Shown: positions 26,214 through 36,393, numbered from the stretch's first letter. The stretch: DNA of 64,000 nucleotides from Saprospiraceae bacterium (GCA_019187225.1 JABAQQ010000028.1:124001-188000), one strand, 5' to 3'. Made by a program: numbers and translations. The notes: generated by a model not told the origin, from the sequence alone.

Positions 26214-26269
26214 AGGGAACGGAGAAGAAAAATTTGAATTTCTACGGAAATAATTTAGAGAAAGATGCA

Positions 26270-26277
26270 TAGATTTG
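26270..26277 (+). promoter_or_regulatory. -7 box upstream of the metalloprotease gene
   Basis: TAGATTTG matches TAnnTTTG, 41 bp before the ATG at 26318. No TTTG is found 19-21 bp upstream. Confidence 0.4.
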
Positions 26278-26317
26278 TTCCGTACTTAAACCTATTCGTT
26301 CACCAATACAAGCAAAT

Positions 26318-29300
26318 ATGAAACAATTTAATTTAAAATTAGCCCCCCCCCCGTAAACTTATAACTCTTGGTTTTATCTTAGTTGCCTGCCTTACTTCGC
26401 CATACCTTCATGCTCAAAGAAAATATCCCTTGGGAAAAGAGATTCAGGCATCCGAAACGTATCGCATAGATGCGATTTCCTATCGCAGGAGTGATAATGC
26501 CATATCTGGTATTTATGAGATGCGGGAACAGGCAGAAGGAAGAACTTTCGAAGAAGCAGCCCTAAATTATCTCGATAAAAACAAATCAAAATTCGGCTTG
26601 AAGGGAGCAATTGACAATCATCTCAAACACCGCTTTACTTACAACGGCGGGGATATTATTGTGGTTCGTTTCCAGCAGATGTACAAAGGGTTACCGGTAG
26701 ATGAAAACCAAATGATCATTACTTTGAATCGGGCCAAAGAAATTATTTTTCTTTTGAATTACACTCGTCCAGTCAATGAAGACATCAAAATTCAATCATA
26801 TGTAAACAAAAAAATGGCCTTGTTCAGAGCGATAAGCACTTTCGGCCCGGTGCAAATTCCTCCAAAAGTGCGCAATGAAAAAATAATTCACTTCATTGAT
26901 AACAAACCTGTGCTATGCTACCGGGTAAGGTTTTCCCTGGACATCCCAAACGGAGACTGGATAACGTTTGTGGATGCGCACAACAACACGGTTGTCCGGC
27001 AATTCAATAACCTGCATTTTTTTCAGGCAAGCTCCGGCACGGGTACCGGGAACATCTTCAATCCCGATCCGATCAGCACTTCCGGAGCAATTTATGGCTC
27101 AGGTGGGTTTGTTCACGGAAACGATACCAGCAATTCTGATTTAACCGGCCAGTTAATAACGGTTACATTTCCCTTGGGAACCCAGTTTTCATCCGGACCG
27201 GCATACTTACAAGGCCCCAAAGCATACAATAACTTAGACCCGGACCCTTGCTACAGTCCTACCGCTACCTGGTTGCTGGATCGTTCAGACGATTGCTTCG
27301 AATCTGTCATGTGCTATTTTCATATTGACAAAAGCATGGAACAGTATTACAGCTTGGGTGGTCTTCAGCCCTATCAGAATGCTCCTGACGATAAAGCTGT
27401 GCGTTATGTCGCATATTCAGAGGTATTAAATTTTCCAGGCGCTTATAATTCCGATCTTGGCTACTTGCGATTTGCAAAATTTGAAAACGCGCAAGGCCAA
27501 ACCATAGACGTTGCAGAAGATGCTGCAGCCATCATCCATGAACTCGGACACGGAATTAATGACTGGATGGCGCCGGGAGGGATATCTGAGGTAGAAGGTC
27601 TTGGCGAAGGTTTTGCCGATTATTGGGCCCAATCGTATTCTCGAAATTTGGGGTCATGGAATGAGAATGAACCGCAATACCATAGGGTGTGCAATTGGTT
27701 TATGTTCAATGACGTGCTTCCCGCCGACCAAAATCGGACAACAGATTTCGAGATAGATGAATACCCTTCCGACTTAACTGATTTGGAAAAGCATATTCAA
27801 GGTCAACTTTTTTCTACTGCCATGATGCGTATCTACGACGATATTGGCAAGGACAAAACCGATTACATCGCAATAAAAGGGATTGCACAAACAGGAAGTG
27901 TAACAGAACAATGGGAAGCAGCAGAAGCTATTTTCGGTGCAGCCGTAACGGCTAAAAGTGACAGTGTCAATATAAAAAATGCCGGCATCTTTATTAATTC
28001 TAATGACTTATGCATTATTTACGAGCATTTTAAAGACATATATGGCGATGCCTTCAACCCTACCCCACCCGAAGGCCAGGGCGACTATTATATCCGGGAT
28101 ATACCGACCGATTTCGGGGTCGAACCGGATCCCAACCCGGGACCGATGTGGCGCAGCGAAGATATTTGGATTCGGAGCGGGGATGATGACGGAGAAACCA
28201 TACAGGTGCATGAAAACCCTGAATACGGCCAGAATAATTACATTTATGTCCGTTTGCGCTCGAGGGGATGTGTGCCGCTCACACAAGGTACCCTTCGTTT
28301 GTATTTCAGCAAAGCATCCACGTTGCTCACCTGGCCGTTTTTCTGGGAAGATTATTATGTCCTGACTCCAGGCGGCACAGTGCTGGCCGGAGACGAAGTG
28401 GACAGTTCGCCAATGCTTATACCCAATGACCTGAGAGCGGGAGAAGAGCGGATAGTTAAATTTGCATGGAATAATATGCCCGACCCAGGCGACTTCCCTT
28501 TCGACAGGCATCATTTTTGCCTCTTGGCCAGAATCGAATCCACCCAAGACCCGATGGCATCAGTTGAAGTAGCCGATGTAGGTACCAATGCCCGGAACAA
28601 CAATAATATCGCCTGGAAAAATGTATCCATACTTGGCGGCATACCTGATCCCACCTGGGGTACTTTGTTTGAAGGCACCGTATTTGTCCACCAACCAGAC
28701 TCCACGTCGCTCGCTGCCAATAATATTCGAATCACTTCTCCTGCACTACCGGGTTACGTACCTTGCCAGGGACAGGGTGACTTGTACGTACGCCTGCAGG
28801 ATGGCTTGCATACGATTTGGCAAAATAACGGCAGCGAAGGTGAAGGCTTCGCCCTCCAAACCGACGGTAGATTAAAAATAACGGATGCTTCCGCTACCAT
28901 AGAAGACCTTACCATGGCGACCGGCACGCCATATTACCTGACTGTTGAATATAGCCCTGATACGGGCGCATTGCCTTGTATTTGTGACCTGGAGCAAAAA
29001 AATGCGCAGGATCAAAGAGTGGGAGGAGAGCGCTTTATCTTCGATCCCGAAGCGGGGCAGTCACTCCGGGATGAGGGAGGAGATGATCGCATTCAAGCGA
29101 GCATAAAGAGTACGTCGGACCTGTTCGTTTACCCTGTGCCCGCGTCCGACGTGCTGCAAGTGGGTTTCCAAATAGATAGCGATGACACAGAGGTATGGCT
29201 CTCAGTATATGACAGCCAGGGAAAATTTTACATACAAAAAGAGGCGGCCATTCTCCCACGTCAACGCATCGAATTTGCACTTGAAGTATCTCAACTTCCT

Positions 29301-29375
29301 GCCGGTTTGTACTATCTCCGCATCACTGCTGCAGATAACGGCCCTATCTCGTATACCCGTTTTATAAAACTTTAA
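26318..29375 (+). CDS. Secreted zinc metalloprotease (thermolysin/fungalysin-like) with T9SS domain; signal peptide out of frame by a C tract
   Basis: The ATG at 26318 runs into a TAA 12 codons later because of a 10-C tract (26343-26352). With 9 C the frame joins a perfect signal peptide (LGFILVACLTSPYLHAQ) to the downstream frame and gives 1018 residues. The downstream frame is intact from about 26357 to the stop at 29375. The protein has an FTP-like propeptide (about 60-220), a gluzincin catalytic domain with HELGHGIND (zinc ligands; nt 27537-27563) and EGLGEGFADYW (third ligand Glu), and a type A T9SS sorting domain (FVYPVPASDVLQVGF to YTRFIKL). It is either a phase-OFF state of a contingency gene, a decayed gene, or an assembly error in the homopolymer. 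A TTG at 26430 would give a protein lacking a signal peptide and is unlikely. Confidence 0.85.
26343..26352. repeat. Homopolymeric C10 tract in the signal-peptide region
   Basis: Ten consecutive C residues 25 bp after the ATG. Lengths of 9 or 12 keep the metalloprotease frame open; 10 and 11 close it. Confidence 0.95.
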
Positions 29376-29384
29376 ATTTTCATC

Positions 29385-29442
29385 AGAGGTATTCTTAAAA
29401 GTACCGTCGTCTAAAGCAATCGGTACTTTTGAGACTACCTCT
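29385..29442 (+). terminator. Intergenic hairpin between the two secreted-protein genes
   Basis: The inner stem AAAAGTACCG (29397-29406) / CGGTACTTTT (29421-29430) and outer stem AGAGGTA (29385-29391) / TACCTCT (29436-29442) form a long interrupted hairpin 10 bp after the protease stop. A T-rich arm but no long T tail makes it a moderate terminator candidate. Confidence 0.5.
29424..29431 (+). promoter_or_regulatory. -7 box overlapping the intergenic hairpin
   Basis: TACTTTTG matches TAnnTTTG, 26 bp before the ATG at 29457, and lies in the right arm of the hairpin, so initiation and hairpin formation would interfere. Confidence 0.35.
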
Positions 29443-29456
29443 TAAAATCTTATGCC

Positions 29457-31160
29457 ATGCGCATTATACTTATAGGCGGGCTCATCATGCTGTTTCTCAG
29501 CACCCAGGCTCAGCATATTTCTGAATGGCACTATTTCAACGGTGATGGCGGAGGGGCACACCTGGATAAAATGAAACGATATGGAGATAATACTGCACTA
29601 TGGTTCAACGCGGCATGTGATACTATTTCTATGGATTCAGCACCCTTTCTGTTTCATTCTTCCATTCCGCCTTCTTTTTATACCTTCACAAACTCAAAAC
29701 AAGCATATTTTGTATTATTAGACTCTATGCTCGCCCCCCTTATCAAGTTACAATTTTCAGCAGGAAAAGGGATTCTTTCACATTCAATGGAAATAACAGA
29801 AAGTGGCGACTATTTACTGACTTACTGGATATCTGATGATACTGTTTACCTGAATAACAGCATTTTCATTGAGGATACCACTTTAAAAAAAAGCGCTTTG
29901 TGTATTACTAAAGTCCGGCCTGATGGTAGTATAGCCTTCAACCGATATTTCAAAGGGTCAGCTTCGGCGGCGCATATAGACTTTTTATCGGGTGGTAAGA
30001 TCGTACTGGCAGGCCAAGTAAATTATCAGGATATTATTTTTGATAGTGATACATTACATTGCCTCGGTTGCCATGTGGAAGATACCGACATTTTCGTAGC
30101 TGTGCTGGACAGTACAGGATATACGTTGAATGCAAAGCGCTTTGGAGGGCCAGGATACGATTACTGCCGGGACGTTATGACCTCTTTACAAGGCGATATT
30201 TATTTATCGGGTTCGTTTGAGACTAATTTTGATTGTGATAGCCTCCACTTGGACAATTACTCAAGTTGGATTATAATAGATGCTTTTCTGCTGAAAATGA
30301 ACGCAGACCTTGAAGCATCGTGGATAAAGCATGCAGGCAGTTTGAGCACAGAGTATGGCCGCTCTATAACACAGGATAGCAACGGGAATATCTATTGGGC
30401 TTGCGAGTTTGATGGGGAAAAAGTCATCTTTGACGGAGACACTTTGACTGGAGGAAATGTCAACTCATTTCTCTGTAAGATGAACGAATCAGGCGAAGTG
30501 CTTTGGACAAAGGTCTTCACCAGTAGCGACGGTTTTATTTTGCGTATGCCGGAAATTGCCACAAGTACAAATAAAGTTTTATGGGTTGCATTAGGCTTTA
30601 ATGAATCTCTTATATCTGAAGATTTTTTGCTTACAGGATTGGGAAATGATGACTTCGTCCTAATTCAATTAGATGAAGAAGGGAATGTTTTACAAAGCCA
30701 TTTAGTGGGGTCAACAGGTGCCGAATTTTGCAATAGCTTTCAAGTGTTGAACGATCATCAGTTGTTTGTATCGGGTTCTGCCTATTTAGAAGATGTAGAC
30801 AGCTTCCAATTCCTCAATATGTTCTTGCAGGATTGGGAAAATCATACCGGCCCCGATTTTTACTTCATCCTCGACTTGCCACTGGTGTCAACCGAAGCAC
30901 CGGTTTACGAACAGATCGAAGTCGTCTTGATGCCCAATCCGGTGCAAAAAGGCGCACTTATCCGAGTGCGCACCGACAGGGAAATACAGGATGGACGGAT
31001 GTTGCTTTACGACAACCTGGGGCATTTGATCCGGAGCGACCATATTTCGGGCGGGAGCAAACAGTTCATCTTTCAGGCCCCGTATCAAACGGGGGTATAT
31101 TATCTGTGTATTCAAACTGACGGTCAATATTATACGAGGAAAGTCGTGGTTGGGGAGTGA
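29457..31160 (+). CDS. Secreted beta-propeller-like protein with T9SS sorting domain
   Basis: This 567-residue protein has a signal peptide (MRIILIGGLIMLFLSTQAQ), a central region of repeated beta-rich units built around phrases such as KVRPDGSIAFNRYF, VLDSTGYTLNAKRFGG, KMNADLEASWIKHAG and KMNESGEVLWTKVF (SBBP/delta-60-like repeats, about 120-470), and a T9SS type A sorting domain (MPNPVQKGALIRVR to YTRKVVVGE). It would be exported through the type IX system and either released or anchored at the surface. A linked role with the adjacent metalloprotease is possible but not shown. No catalytic motif is seen. Confidence 0.82.
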   Translation: MRIILIGGLIMLFLSTQAQHISEWHYFNGDGGGAHLDKMKRYGDNTALWFNAACDTISMDSAPFLFHSSIPPSFYTFTNSKQAYFVLLDSMLAPLIKLQFSAGKGILSHSMEITESGDYLLTYWISDDTVYLNNSIFIEDTTLKKSALCITKVRPDGSIAFNRYFKGSASAAHIDFLSGGKIVLAGQVNYQDIIFDSDTLHCLGCHVEDTDIFVAVLDSTGYTLNAKRFGGPGYDYCRDVMTSLQGDIYLSGSFETNFDCDSLHLDNYSSWIIIDAFLLKMNADLEASWIKHAGSLSTEYGRSITQDSNGNIYWACEFDGEKVIFDGDTLTGGNVNSFLCKMNESGEVLWTKVFTSSDGFILRMPEIATSTNKVLWVALGFNESLISEDFLLTGLGNDDFVLIQLDEEGNVLQSHLVGSTGAEFCNSFQVLNDHQLFVSGSAYLEDVDSFQFLNMFLQDWENHTGPDFYFILDLPLVSTEAPVYEQIEVVLMPNPVQKGALIRVRTDREIQDGRMLLYDNLGHLIRSDHISGGSKQFIFQAPYQTGVYYLCIQTDGQYYTRKVVVGE

Positions 31161-31504
31161 ATTGGTTGCAATATGCCGGGTCTACTGACCAATCTTTTCC
31201 CTGTTGCAGGAAAACTTTCAAAATTTTGATGACCGCATCTTATGTAAAGCGGTTCAGTCCGATATTTGCGCCTTTCCCCAGTGTGGGGTTGTGTCAAAAG
31301 CGTGAGATAAGATTTTCGCGCCAAATGTCATTCGGATTCACCGCAGAGACGCAGAGGCGCAGAGAATATTACTCCGCGTCTCCGCGTCTCTGCGGTAAAA
31401 AATATGTCGCGGTTTTCTTATTTTTTCCTTTTGACACAACCCCCATTTGTCCAAAAATACGGGAGATCAAAATCCTCCGTCCAACTACCTTCCAACCGCA
31501 ATTT
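31161..31504. other. 344-bp intergenic region with a GCAGAGACGCAGAGG-type repeat
   Basis: It holds one inverted repeat (31340-31396). A CAAAAATA (a minus-strand TAnnTTTG match) occurs at 31452-31459 but no minus-strand gene follows it. No gene was recognised; a plus-strand frame runs through from 31157 only because the repeat is open. Confidence 0.5.
31340..31396. repeat. Inverted repeat, CCGCAGAGACGCAGAGG family
   Basis: The left arm ACCGCAGAGACGCAGAG... (31340-31364) and the right arm ending GCGTCTCTGCGGT (31372-31396) are near-complementary over 25 bp. Related sequence occurs at 52565-52637 and 55265-55287/55527-55549. Confidence 0.8.
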
Positions 31505-31786
31505 ATGCGCATCATCGGCAACATCGAGCACCCCTTCCTGAAGATCACCATGTTCAAAATGGACAACCGCATCAGCGTAAAATTTGAAAATGCGCTGTAC
31601 GAACAAACCTTCAAACTCGGTCAGGACGACCGGCTCGATTCCCCCGAGGCTATACAAAAGCTGGTAGATCCGGCGTTCCTGGAACAGGTGCTGGCCGGTT
31701 TTCAACAAATGCACCAAGCCCGCATCGCGGCTTTCAGCCGGGCCTTCCCTCCTGAAAATCAGGAAGTTTTTGAGGAGATCATTTGA
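31505..31786 (+). CDS. Small cytoplasmic protein of unknown function (93 aa)
   Basis: Starting at ATG 31505 (MRIIGNIEHPFLKITMFKMDNR), the protein is 93 residues with a beta-strand N-terminal half and helical C-terminal half, no signal peptide and no Cys. Codon use matches neighbouring genes and it stands between repeat-rich gaps. I recall similar short proteins in other Bacteroidota but cannot name a family. The frame extends upstream to 31157, but that part is repeat-derived and has no coding character, so ATG 31505 is chosen. Confidence 0.65.
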   Translation: MRIIGNIEHPFLKITMFKMDNRISVKFENALYEQTFKLGQDDRLDSPEAIQKLVDPAFLEQVLAGFQQMHQARIAAFSRAFPPENQEVFEEII

Positions 31787-31819
31787 TGGTTCAACACTGC
31801 CCCCAAGAATAAATGCAAT

Positions 31820-31888
31820 CTTCAAACCCTCAACCCTTCAAACCCTCAAACCCTCAAACCTTACAAACTTTCAAACCTTCAAACTCCG
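31820..31888. repeat. Degenerate TCAAACCC tandem array
   Basis: Imperfect units of CTTCAAACC / CTCAAACC occur about eight times between the 31505 gene and the CotH gene. This is part of the window-wide short tandem repeat pattern. Confidence 0.8.
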
Positions 31889-31977
31889 AAACCTATTAAC
31901 CCAAAACCATATTTGCGTATCATTGCCCCCGCAATCAAAGACATCTTTTTCAAAACCCGTCAGCAGTTTACTTAAAC

Positions 31978-33591
31978 ATGAAAAAATTACTGTTTGCCCT
32001 GATAACGATCTTGCCTTTGGCAGCCCAGGCGCAAGGCACAAAAGCTGTCAGGCCGCTTTTCGACAAAAAATCCATCGGCGAGATCCGTTTGACCCTACCC
32101 GTTAAAAACTGGGTGGATGCCCTCGATTCCATGCGTATCTACGGCATGGGAATGTTGAACGGTTCGGCCACCGTGGACGGCGTGAAATACGACGGCGCAG
32201 GCGTGCGCTTCCGCGGTGAAAAGTCGTACCGCATGGGTCTGAAACGCAACCCCTTCACCATCAAACTCAACCACACCAATCCCGACCAGCAGCACCAGGG
32301 TTATGCTGCCCTGAAACTCTCCTCGGCCCTGAGCGACCCCAGCATGGTGCGCGAAATTTTATTTTATGAGATCGCGGCGAAATACATGCCCACTTTACAA
32401 GCATGCTACACCAAGTTGTACGTCAACGACGAGTACGTGGGCGTTTTCATCAACATCGAAAACCCGGACAAGCAGTTTTTGCAGACCCACTACGGCTCCA
32501 GCAGCAATGCCTTTTTCAAAGCGGGCGTTGACTACAAACCCGAAGTGCCTGCTACCTGCAAGCAAAATATTTACGGCTCGCTCGAATACGAAGACAACAT
32601 CGAATGCTACAAAGGCAACTTCGAAATGAACTCCGCGAGCGGCTGGTCGGAATTGCAGGAACTGACCCGCGTGCTGAACAGCGACCCCTCCAACATCCAC
32701 CGCATCCTCGATGTGGACCGCACCCTGTGGATGCTCGCGTTGAACAACGTGATGGTAAACCTCAGCAGCTATTCGGGCAATCACAGCGTCAACTACTACC
32801 TCTACCGCGACAACAACGGCCGCTTCCAGCCGCTGCACTGGGACCTCAACCTCGCTTTCGGCAGTTTTAAAAACACCGGCAGCGGCAGCGACCTGAATCT
32901 CAAGGAGTTGCAGACCCTCGATCCGCTGCTCCACGCCGACAACCCCTACAAACCGCTCATCAGCCAGTTGCTGAAAGACCCGTTGTACAAAAAAATGTAC
33001 CTCGCCCATATCCGCCAGATCGTGGATGAGAACTTCTCCAGCGGCGCTTACGAAAAACGCGCCCAGGAATTGCAGGGGATGATCGTCGTGCCTTTTTACG
33101 ACGACAAAAACAAATTGTACAGCCAGGAAGACTTCCAGCGCAGCCTGCGCGAAACGGTGGGCCGCAAGAGCAAGATCCCGGGCATCGTGGAACTGATGTC
33201 CCGCCGCGCGCGCTTTCTCAAAGCGCACCCGGAACTCACCCCTCTGCCCTCCGCTATCAGCGAGGTCAACGTGATCGGACGCGGCAAATTTGAAAATCAA
33301 AAGGTCAATTCGTTCCACATCACCGCCCGCGCCGACCGGTTCCCGCGGCGGGTGCTGCTGTATTACCGGTTCTCCGACAACGAACCTTACAACGTGATGC
33401 CGATGGACGAAGAACAAGCCGGCAACATGCCTTCCGGCATGAAAGCTTACGCGGCCAATGTAGACGCAAAAAGCCCCGACAGCGTGCTGACTTACTACAT
33501 CGTTGCGGAAAATGCGGGCACGGTCGCCTTTTCGCCGCTGAATTATGTCAACAAACCTTATACTGTGAAGCTCAGCGATCTGAACAAGTAA
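31978..33591 (+). CDS. CotH kinase family protein, copy 1 (secreted)
   Basis: This 537-residue protein has a signal peptide (MKKLLFALITILPLAAQAQ) and a CotH domain (about 50-400). Diagnostic features are GVRFRGEKSYR, the LNDPSMVRE-like LSDPSMVREILFYEIA, VDRTLWMLALNNVMVNLSSY and the metal-binding WDLNLAFG (about 283-290). CotH proteins are atypical protein kinases, known from Bacillus spore coats and from fungal invasins. The C-terminal 100 residues form a beta-domain. Function in Bacteroidota is not established; surface or periplasmic location is likely. A terminator follows and then a paralogue. Confidence 0.9.
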   Translation: MKKLLFALITILPLAAQAQGTKAVRPLFDKKSIGEIRLTLPVKNWVDALDSMRIYGMGMLNGSATVDGVKYDGAGVRFRGEKSYRMGLKRNPFTIKLNHTNPDQQHQGYAALKLSSALSDPSMVREILFYEIAAKYMPTLQACYTKLYVNDEYVGVFINIENPDKQFLQTHYGSSSNAFFKAGVDYKPEVPATCKQNIYGSLEYEDNIECYKGNFEMNSASGWSELQELTRVLNSDPSNIHRILDVDRTLWMLALNNVMVNLSSYSGNHSVNYYLYRDNNGRFQPLHWDLNLAFGSFKNTGSGSDLNLKELQTLDPLLHADNPYKPLISQLLKDPLYKKMYLAHIRQIVDENFSSGAYEKRAQELQGMIVVPFYDDKNKLYSQEDFQRSLRETVGRKSKIPGIVELMSRRARFLKAHPELTPLPSAISEVNVIGRGKFENQKVNSFHITARADRFPRRVLLYYRFSDNEPYNVMPMDEEQAGNMPSGMKAYAANVDAKSPDSVLTYYIVAENAGTVAFSPLNYVNKPYTVKLSDLNK

Positions 33592-33634
33592 TTTTTGAGG
33601 CCGTCCTGATAACAAACCTGTTCTTTCGCAATAA

Positions 33635-33681
33635 AAACCACCGGACGGATGTTTTGCCGCCCGGTGGTTTGTTGTTTTTTT
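33635..33681 (+). terminator. Intrinsic terminator between the CotH genes
   Basis: AAACCACCGG (33635-33644) pairs with CCGGTGGTTT (33661-33670), followed by GTTGTTTTTTT. It suggests the two CotH genes are transcribed separately. Confidence 0.8.
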
Positions 33682-33786
33682 GCAACTCCTGTTGCCGATC
33701 AAACCGGTTGCAAGGACAAATAGGGTTTGGCGCCCAAAAAACAAGCGCTTTTCACCGTCCAGTATTTCATTGAAAATGATTTATTT

Positions 33787-35382
33787 ATGAAAAACCTCCC
33801 TCTTTTTCTGATCGCTTTCGCCGCCGCATTTGCGGTCAATGCCCAACAGAAAGCCAAATCGCCCGATTTCTATGGAGCCGGCGTCCAGGAAGTGCGCATC
33901 GAATTGCCATACCCCAATTGGGATTTTAAACTCGACTCCATCAAAAAGAAAAACCCCGATGCGCGTTTGGCAGGAACCGCTTCTGTCAACGGTATCCGGT
34001 TCGACAGTGCCGGTATCCGCTTCAAAGGCAATAGTTCGTATTTCCGCACCCGCAACGAAACCTATAAAAAACTGCCTTTCAACATCAAACTCGATTACAA
34101 ACTCAAAAACCAGAAGCTCCCCGGCGGCCATACGAGCGTCAAATTGTCCAACGCTTTTCTCGACCCCAGTTTTATCCGCGATCCGCTGGCGTATGAAATC
34201 ATCCGGAATTATATGCCGGCGCCTTTGTGCAACTTCGCCAAAGTCAATGTGAACGGGAAATTCTTCGGGCTTTATATCAATACCGAATCCATCGACAACA
34301 ATTTTTTGGAAAAACATTTCGGTACGAGCACGGGGTATATTGTCAAATGCGATCCTGACAACTGGAAAAGAGTGCGCAGCCAAACTGGTTGCCCAAAAGG
34401 CGAAAACGCTTCACTCACTTACCTGAACGACAACCAGGGATGTTACGACGCCTTTTATGAAGTGGACGACCCCGGCGCCTGGAAACCTCTCCTCCTCCTC
34501 ATTAAAATATTGAATAAAACGCCGGAAAAAATCGAATCCGTCCTCGACGTGGACCAAACCCTCTGGATGCTCGCCATCAACAATGCTACCGTCAACCTCG
34601 ACAGTTACAACGGCTCGCTCTCCCACAACTATTATCTGTGGTTCGATACCACCGGCGTGGCGCACCCCTTGATCTGGGACCTGAACATGGCTTTCGGCGG
34701 TTGGCGGCGCAATTTCTCCTTCGAGGAAATGAAGGATGCCGAACTCATTCAATATCACCCGCTTACGGAAATCAACAATACGAAGCGCCCGCTTATCTCC
34801 AAGTTGTTGCGCAACCCCTTGTACCAAAAGATATACCTCGCCCACTTCCGCACAGTGACCAACGAGTGGCTGAAAAGCGGCCAATGGCTCACCCGCGCCC
34901 AGGCCATGATGAAAGAAATAGACCCCTGGGTAAAAGCCGATTCACTCAAACTCTATTCCTATGCCGAATTCCAGAATTCACTGGATAAAACCATGAAATC
35001 GGGCCCCGACAACGTCATCGGCCTCCGGCAATTGCTCGATAAACGCGCCCAATGGCTGGCACAACTGCCGCTGCTGAACAAACCGCAGCCCGTCATCAGC
35101 GACGCCAGGCACACCGCGACGGGCAATACCATCAAGCTCACCGCCCAACTCAAAGGCGCCACCAAAGGCTGGTTGATGTATCGCAGCCATAAAATGTTCG
35201 CCTTCACCCGCACCGCTATGTACGACGACGGTACCAATGGCGACGCCACGGCAGGCGACGGCATTTTCACGGCATCCGTCAAAGCCGATCTGGTGAAACA
35301 CTACTATATCGCTGCGGAAAACGAAGAAGCGGCCGCAACCCTGCCGGAACGGGCATCGTTCGAGTTTTTTGAGGTGAAGTGA
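33787..35382 (+). CDS. CotH kinase family protein, copy 2 (secreted)
   Basis: The start at ATG 33787 gives a signal peptide (MKNLPLFLIAFAAAFAVNAQ) and 531 residues. It parallels copy 1: GIRFKGNSSYF, LSNAFLDPSFIRDPLAYEI, VDQTLWMLAINNATVNLDSY and WDLNMAFGGW. The C-terminal segment is a beta-rich domain with a calcium-like loop (DDGTNGDATAGDGIF). The frame extends to 33727 but that start lacks a signal peptide. The paralogues differ enough to be an old duplication with possibly different targets. Confidence 0.9.
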   Translation: MKNLPLFLIAFAAAFAVNAQQKAKSPDFYGAGVQEVRIELPYPNWDFKLDSIKKKNPDARLAGTASVNGIRFDSAGIRFKGNSSYFRTRNETYKKLPFNIKLDYKLKNQKLPGGHTSVKLSNAFLDPSFIRDPLAYEIIRNYMPAPLCNFAKVNVNGKFFGLYINTESIDNNFLEKHFGTSTGYIVKCDPDNWKRVRSQTGCPKGENASLTYLNDNQGCYDAFYEVDDPGAWKPLLLLIKILNKTPEKIESVLDVDQTLWMLAINNATVNLDSYNGSLSHNYYLWFDTTGVAHPLIWDLNMAFGGWRRNFSFEEMKDAELIQYHPLTEINNTKRPLISKLLRNPLYQKIYLAHFRTVTNEWLKSGQWLTRAQAMMKEIDPWVKADSLKLYSYAEFQNSLDKTMKSGPDNVIGLRQLLDKRAQWLAQLPLLNKPQPVISDARHTATGNTIKLTAQLKGATKGWLMYRSHKMFAFTRTAMYDDGTNGDATAGDGIFTASVKADLVKHYYIAAENEEAAATLPERASFEFFEVK

Positions 35383-35434
35383 GGGTGGAGGGTAGAGGAT
35401 GGTCTCGTCCTAAAATAACTTTGCACTTCGCTCT

Positions 35435-36289
35435 CTACCCTCCAATCAACTCCTTCAGTGCTCCTGTCCTGTCGAGAACGATCCGCCCTGTCTCATCCTC
35501 ACGCACCGTACCGCAGGCTGCACCGGGATCGTGTTCGAAAAAAAGTATGTATTGCCCGCGCACCGCCTCTTCGAGCATCCGTGCCTTTTCTTCCAGCGTC
35601 ACCAGCGGGCGAATATCATAGGCCATGATATAGGGCATTCCGATGTGCCAGCGGGATGGCATCGCGTCGGCACAATACAATACGCTGCCTTGTGGGGTGC
35701 GGAGCAGTGGAGCCATCAGCGCTTCGGTATGTCCATTGAAAAAACGGACGTGGAAATTTTTTACAAACTCGATATTGTCCTTCACTTCCAAAAACCGCAA
35801 GCGGTTCCGCTCGAAGAGCGGGACAAAATTTTCTTTCAAAAAAGACGCTTTTTCGCGGGCATTGGGATTCATAGCCCAATCGAAATGCGGCTCGTTCGAC
35901 CAATAAACGGCATTGGGAAACGATAATTCGACCTCGCCAGCTTCATTTTTCCACAAAGCGCCGCCGCAGTGGTCGAAGTGCAGGTGTGTGAGAAAGACGT
36001 CCGTGATGTCGTCGCGGCTTACGCCTGCCGTCGCCAGGGAAGCGAACATCGCACCCTCTTCCCGCGGTTCGAAATGGGAACGGAATTTTTCGTCCTGCTT
36101 GTTGCCAATACCCGTATCAATCAGTATCTTGCGATCGCCGGTTTCCACCAGCAGGGCCCGCAGCGCCCAGGTACAAAGGTTGTTCTCGTCGGGCGGGTTC
36201 ATTTTTCCCCACATTCGCTTGGGAACGATGCCGAACATAGCGCCGCCGTCGAGTTTGAAATAGCCGCAATGGATGGATGTGAGTTTCAC
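35435..36289 (-). CDS. MBL-fold metallo-hydrolase
   Basis: The start is placed at GTG 36289 (284 residues), because an extension to 36397 would translate a short dispersed palindrome at 36305-36324. The metallo-beta-lactamase motif THLHFDHCGG (HxHxDH) is present, with further ligands in FFNGHTEA (His), YCADAMPS (Asp) and FFEHDPG (His). The family covers N-acyl homoserine lactonase-like and other hydrolases; the substrate is unknown. The length and the FEHDP ending fit the AHL-lactonase-like branch but this does not prove lactonase activity. It ends near short GGGTAGAG repeats after the CotH gene. Confidence 0.87.
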   Translation of the reverse strand: MKLTSIHCGYFKLDGGAMFGIVPKRMWGKMNPPDENNLCTWALRALLVETGDRKILIDTGIGNKQDEKFRSHFEPREEGAMFASLATAGVSRDDITDVFLTHLHFDHCGGALWKNEAGEVELSFPNAVYWSNEPHFDWAMNPNAREKASFLKENFVPLFERNRLRFLEVKDNIEFVKNFHVRFFNGHTEALMAPLLRTPQGSVLYCADAMPSRWHIGMPYIMAYDIRPLVTLEEKARMLEEAVRGQYILFFEHDPGAACGTVREDETGRIVLDRTGALKELIGG

Positions 36290-36304
36290 AGTCGTATATT
36301 TTTT

Positions 36305-36324
36305 CCCGCCGATAAATCGGTGGG
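36305..36324. repeat. Short palindrome, CCC(A/G)CCGATAAATCGGTGGG
   Basis: This is a third member of the family seen at 9128-9206, just upstream of the MBL hydrolase start. Confidence 0.6.
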
Positions 36325-36393
36325 CGAGAGACCGGGGGAGGATGGATGGAGAATCGGTGGCAAAAAGGGAACAGATTTTCAAAAGATCATTTT

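Noticed and set aside
26430..26500. TTG at 26430 as start of the metalloprotease
   Set aside because: It would leave a secreted protein without a signal peptide, while the ATG at 26318 gives a perfect one when the C tract is one base shorter.
31157..31504. Extended N-terminus for the 93-residue protein
   Set aside because: The extension encodes dispersed repeats; ATG 31505 is the first plausible start.
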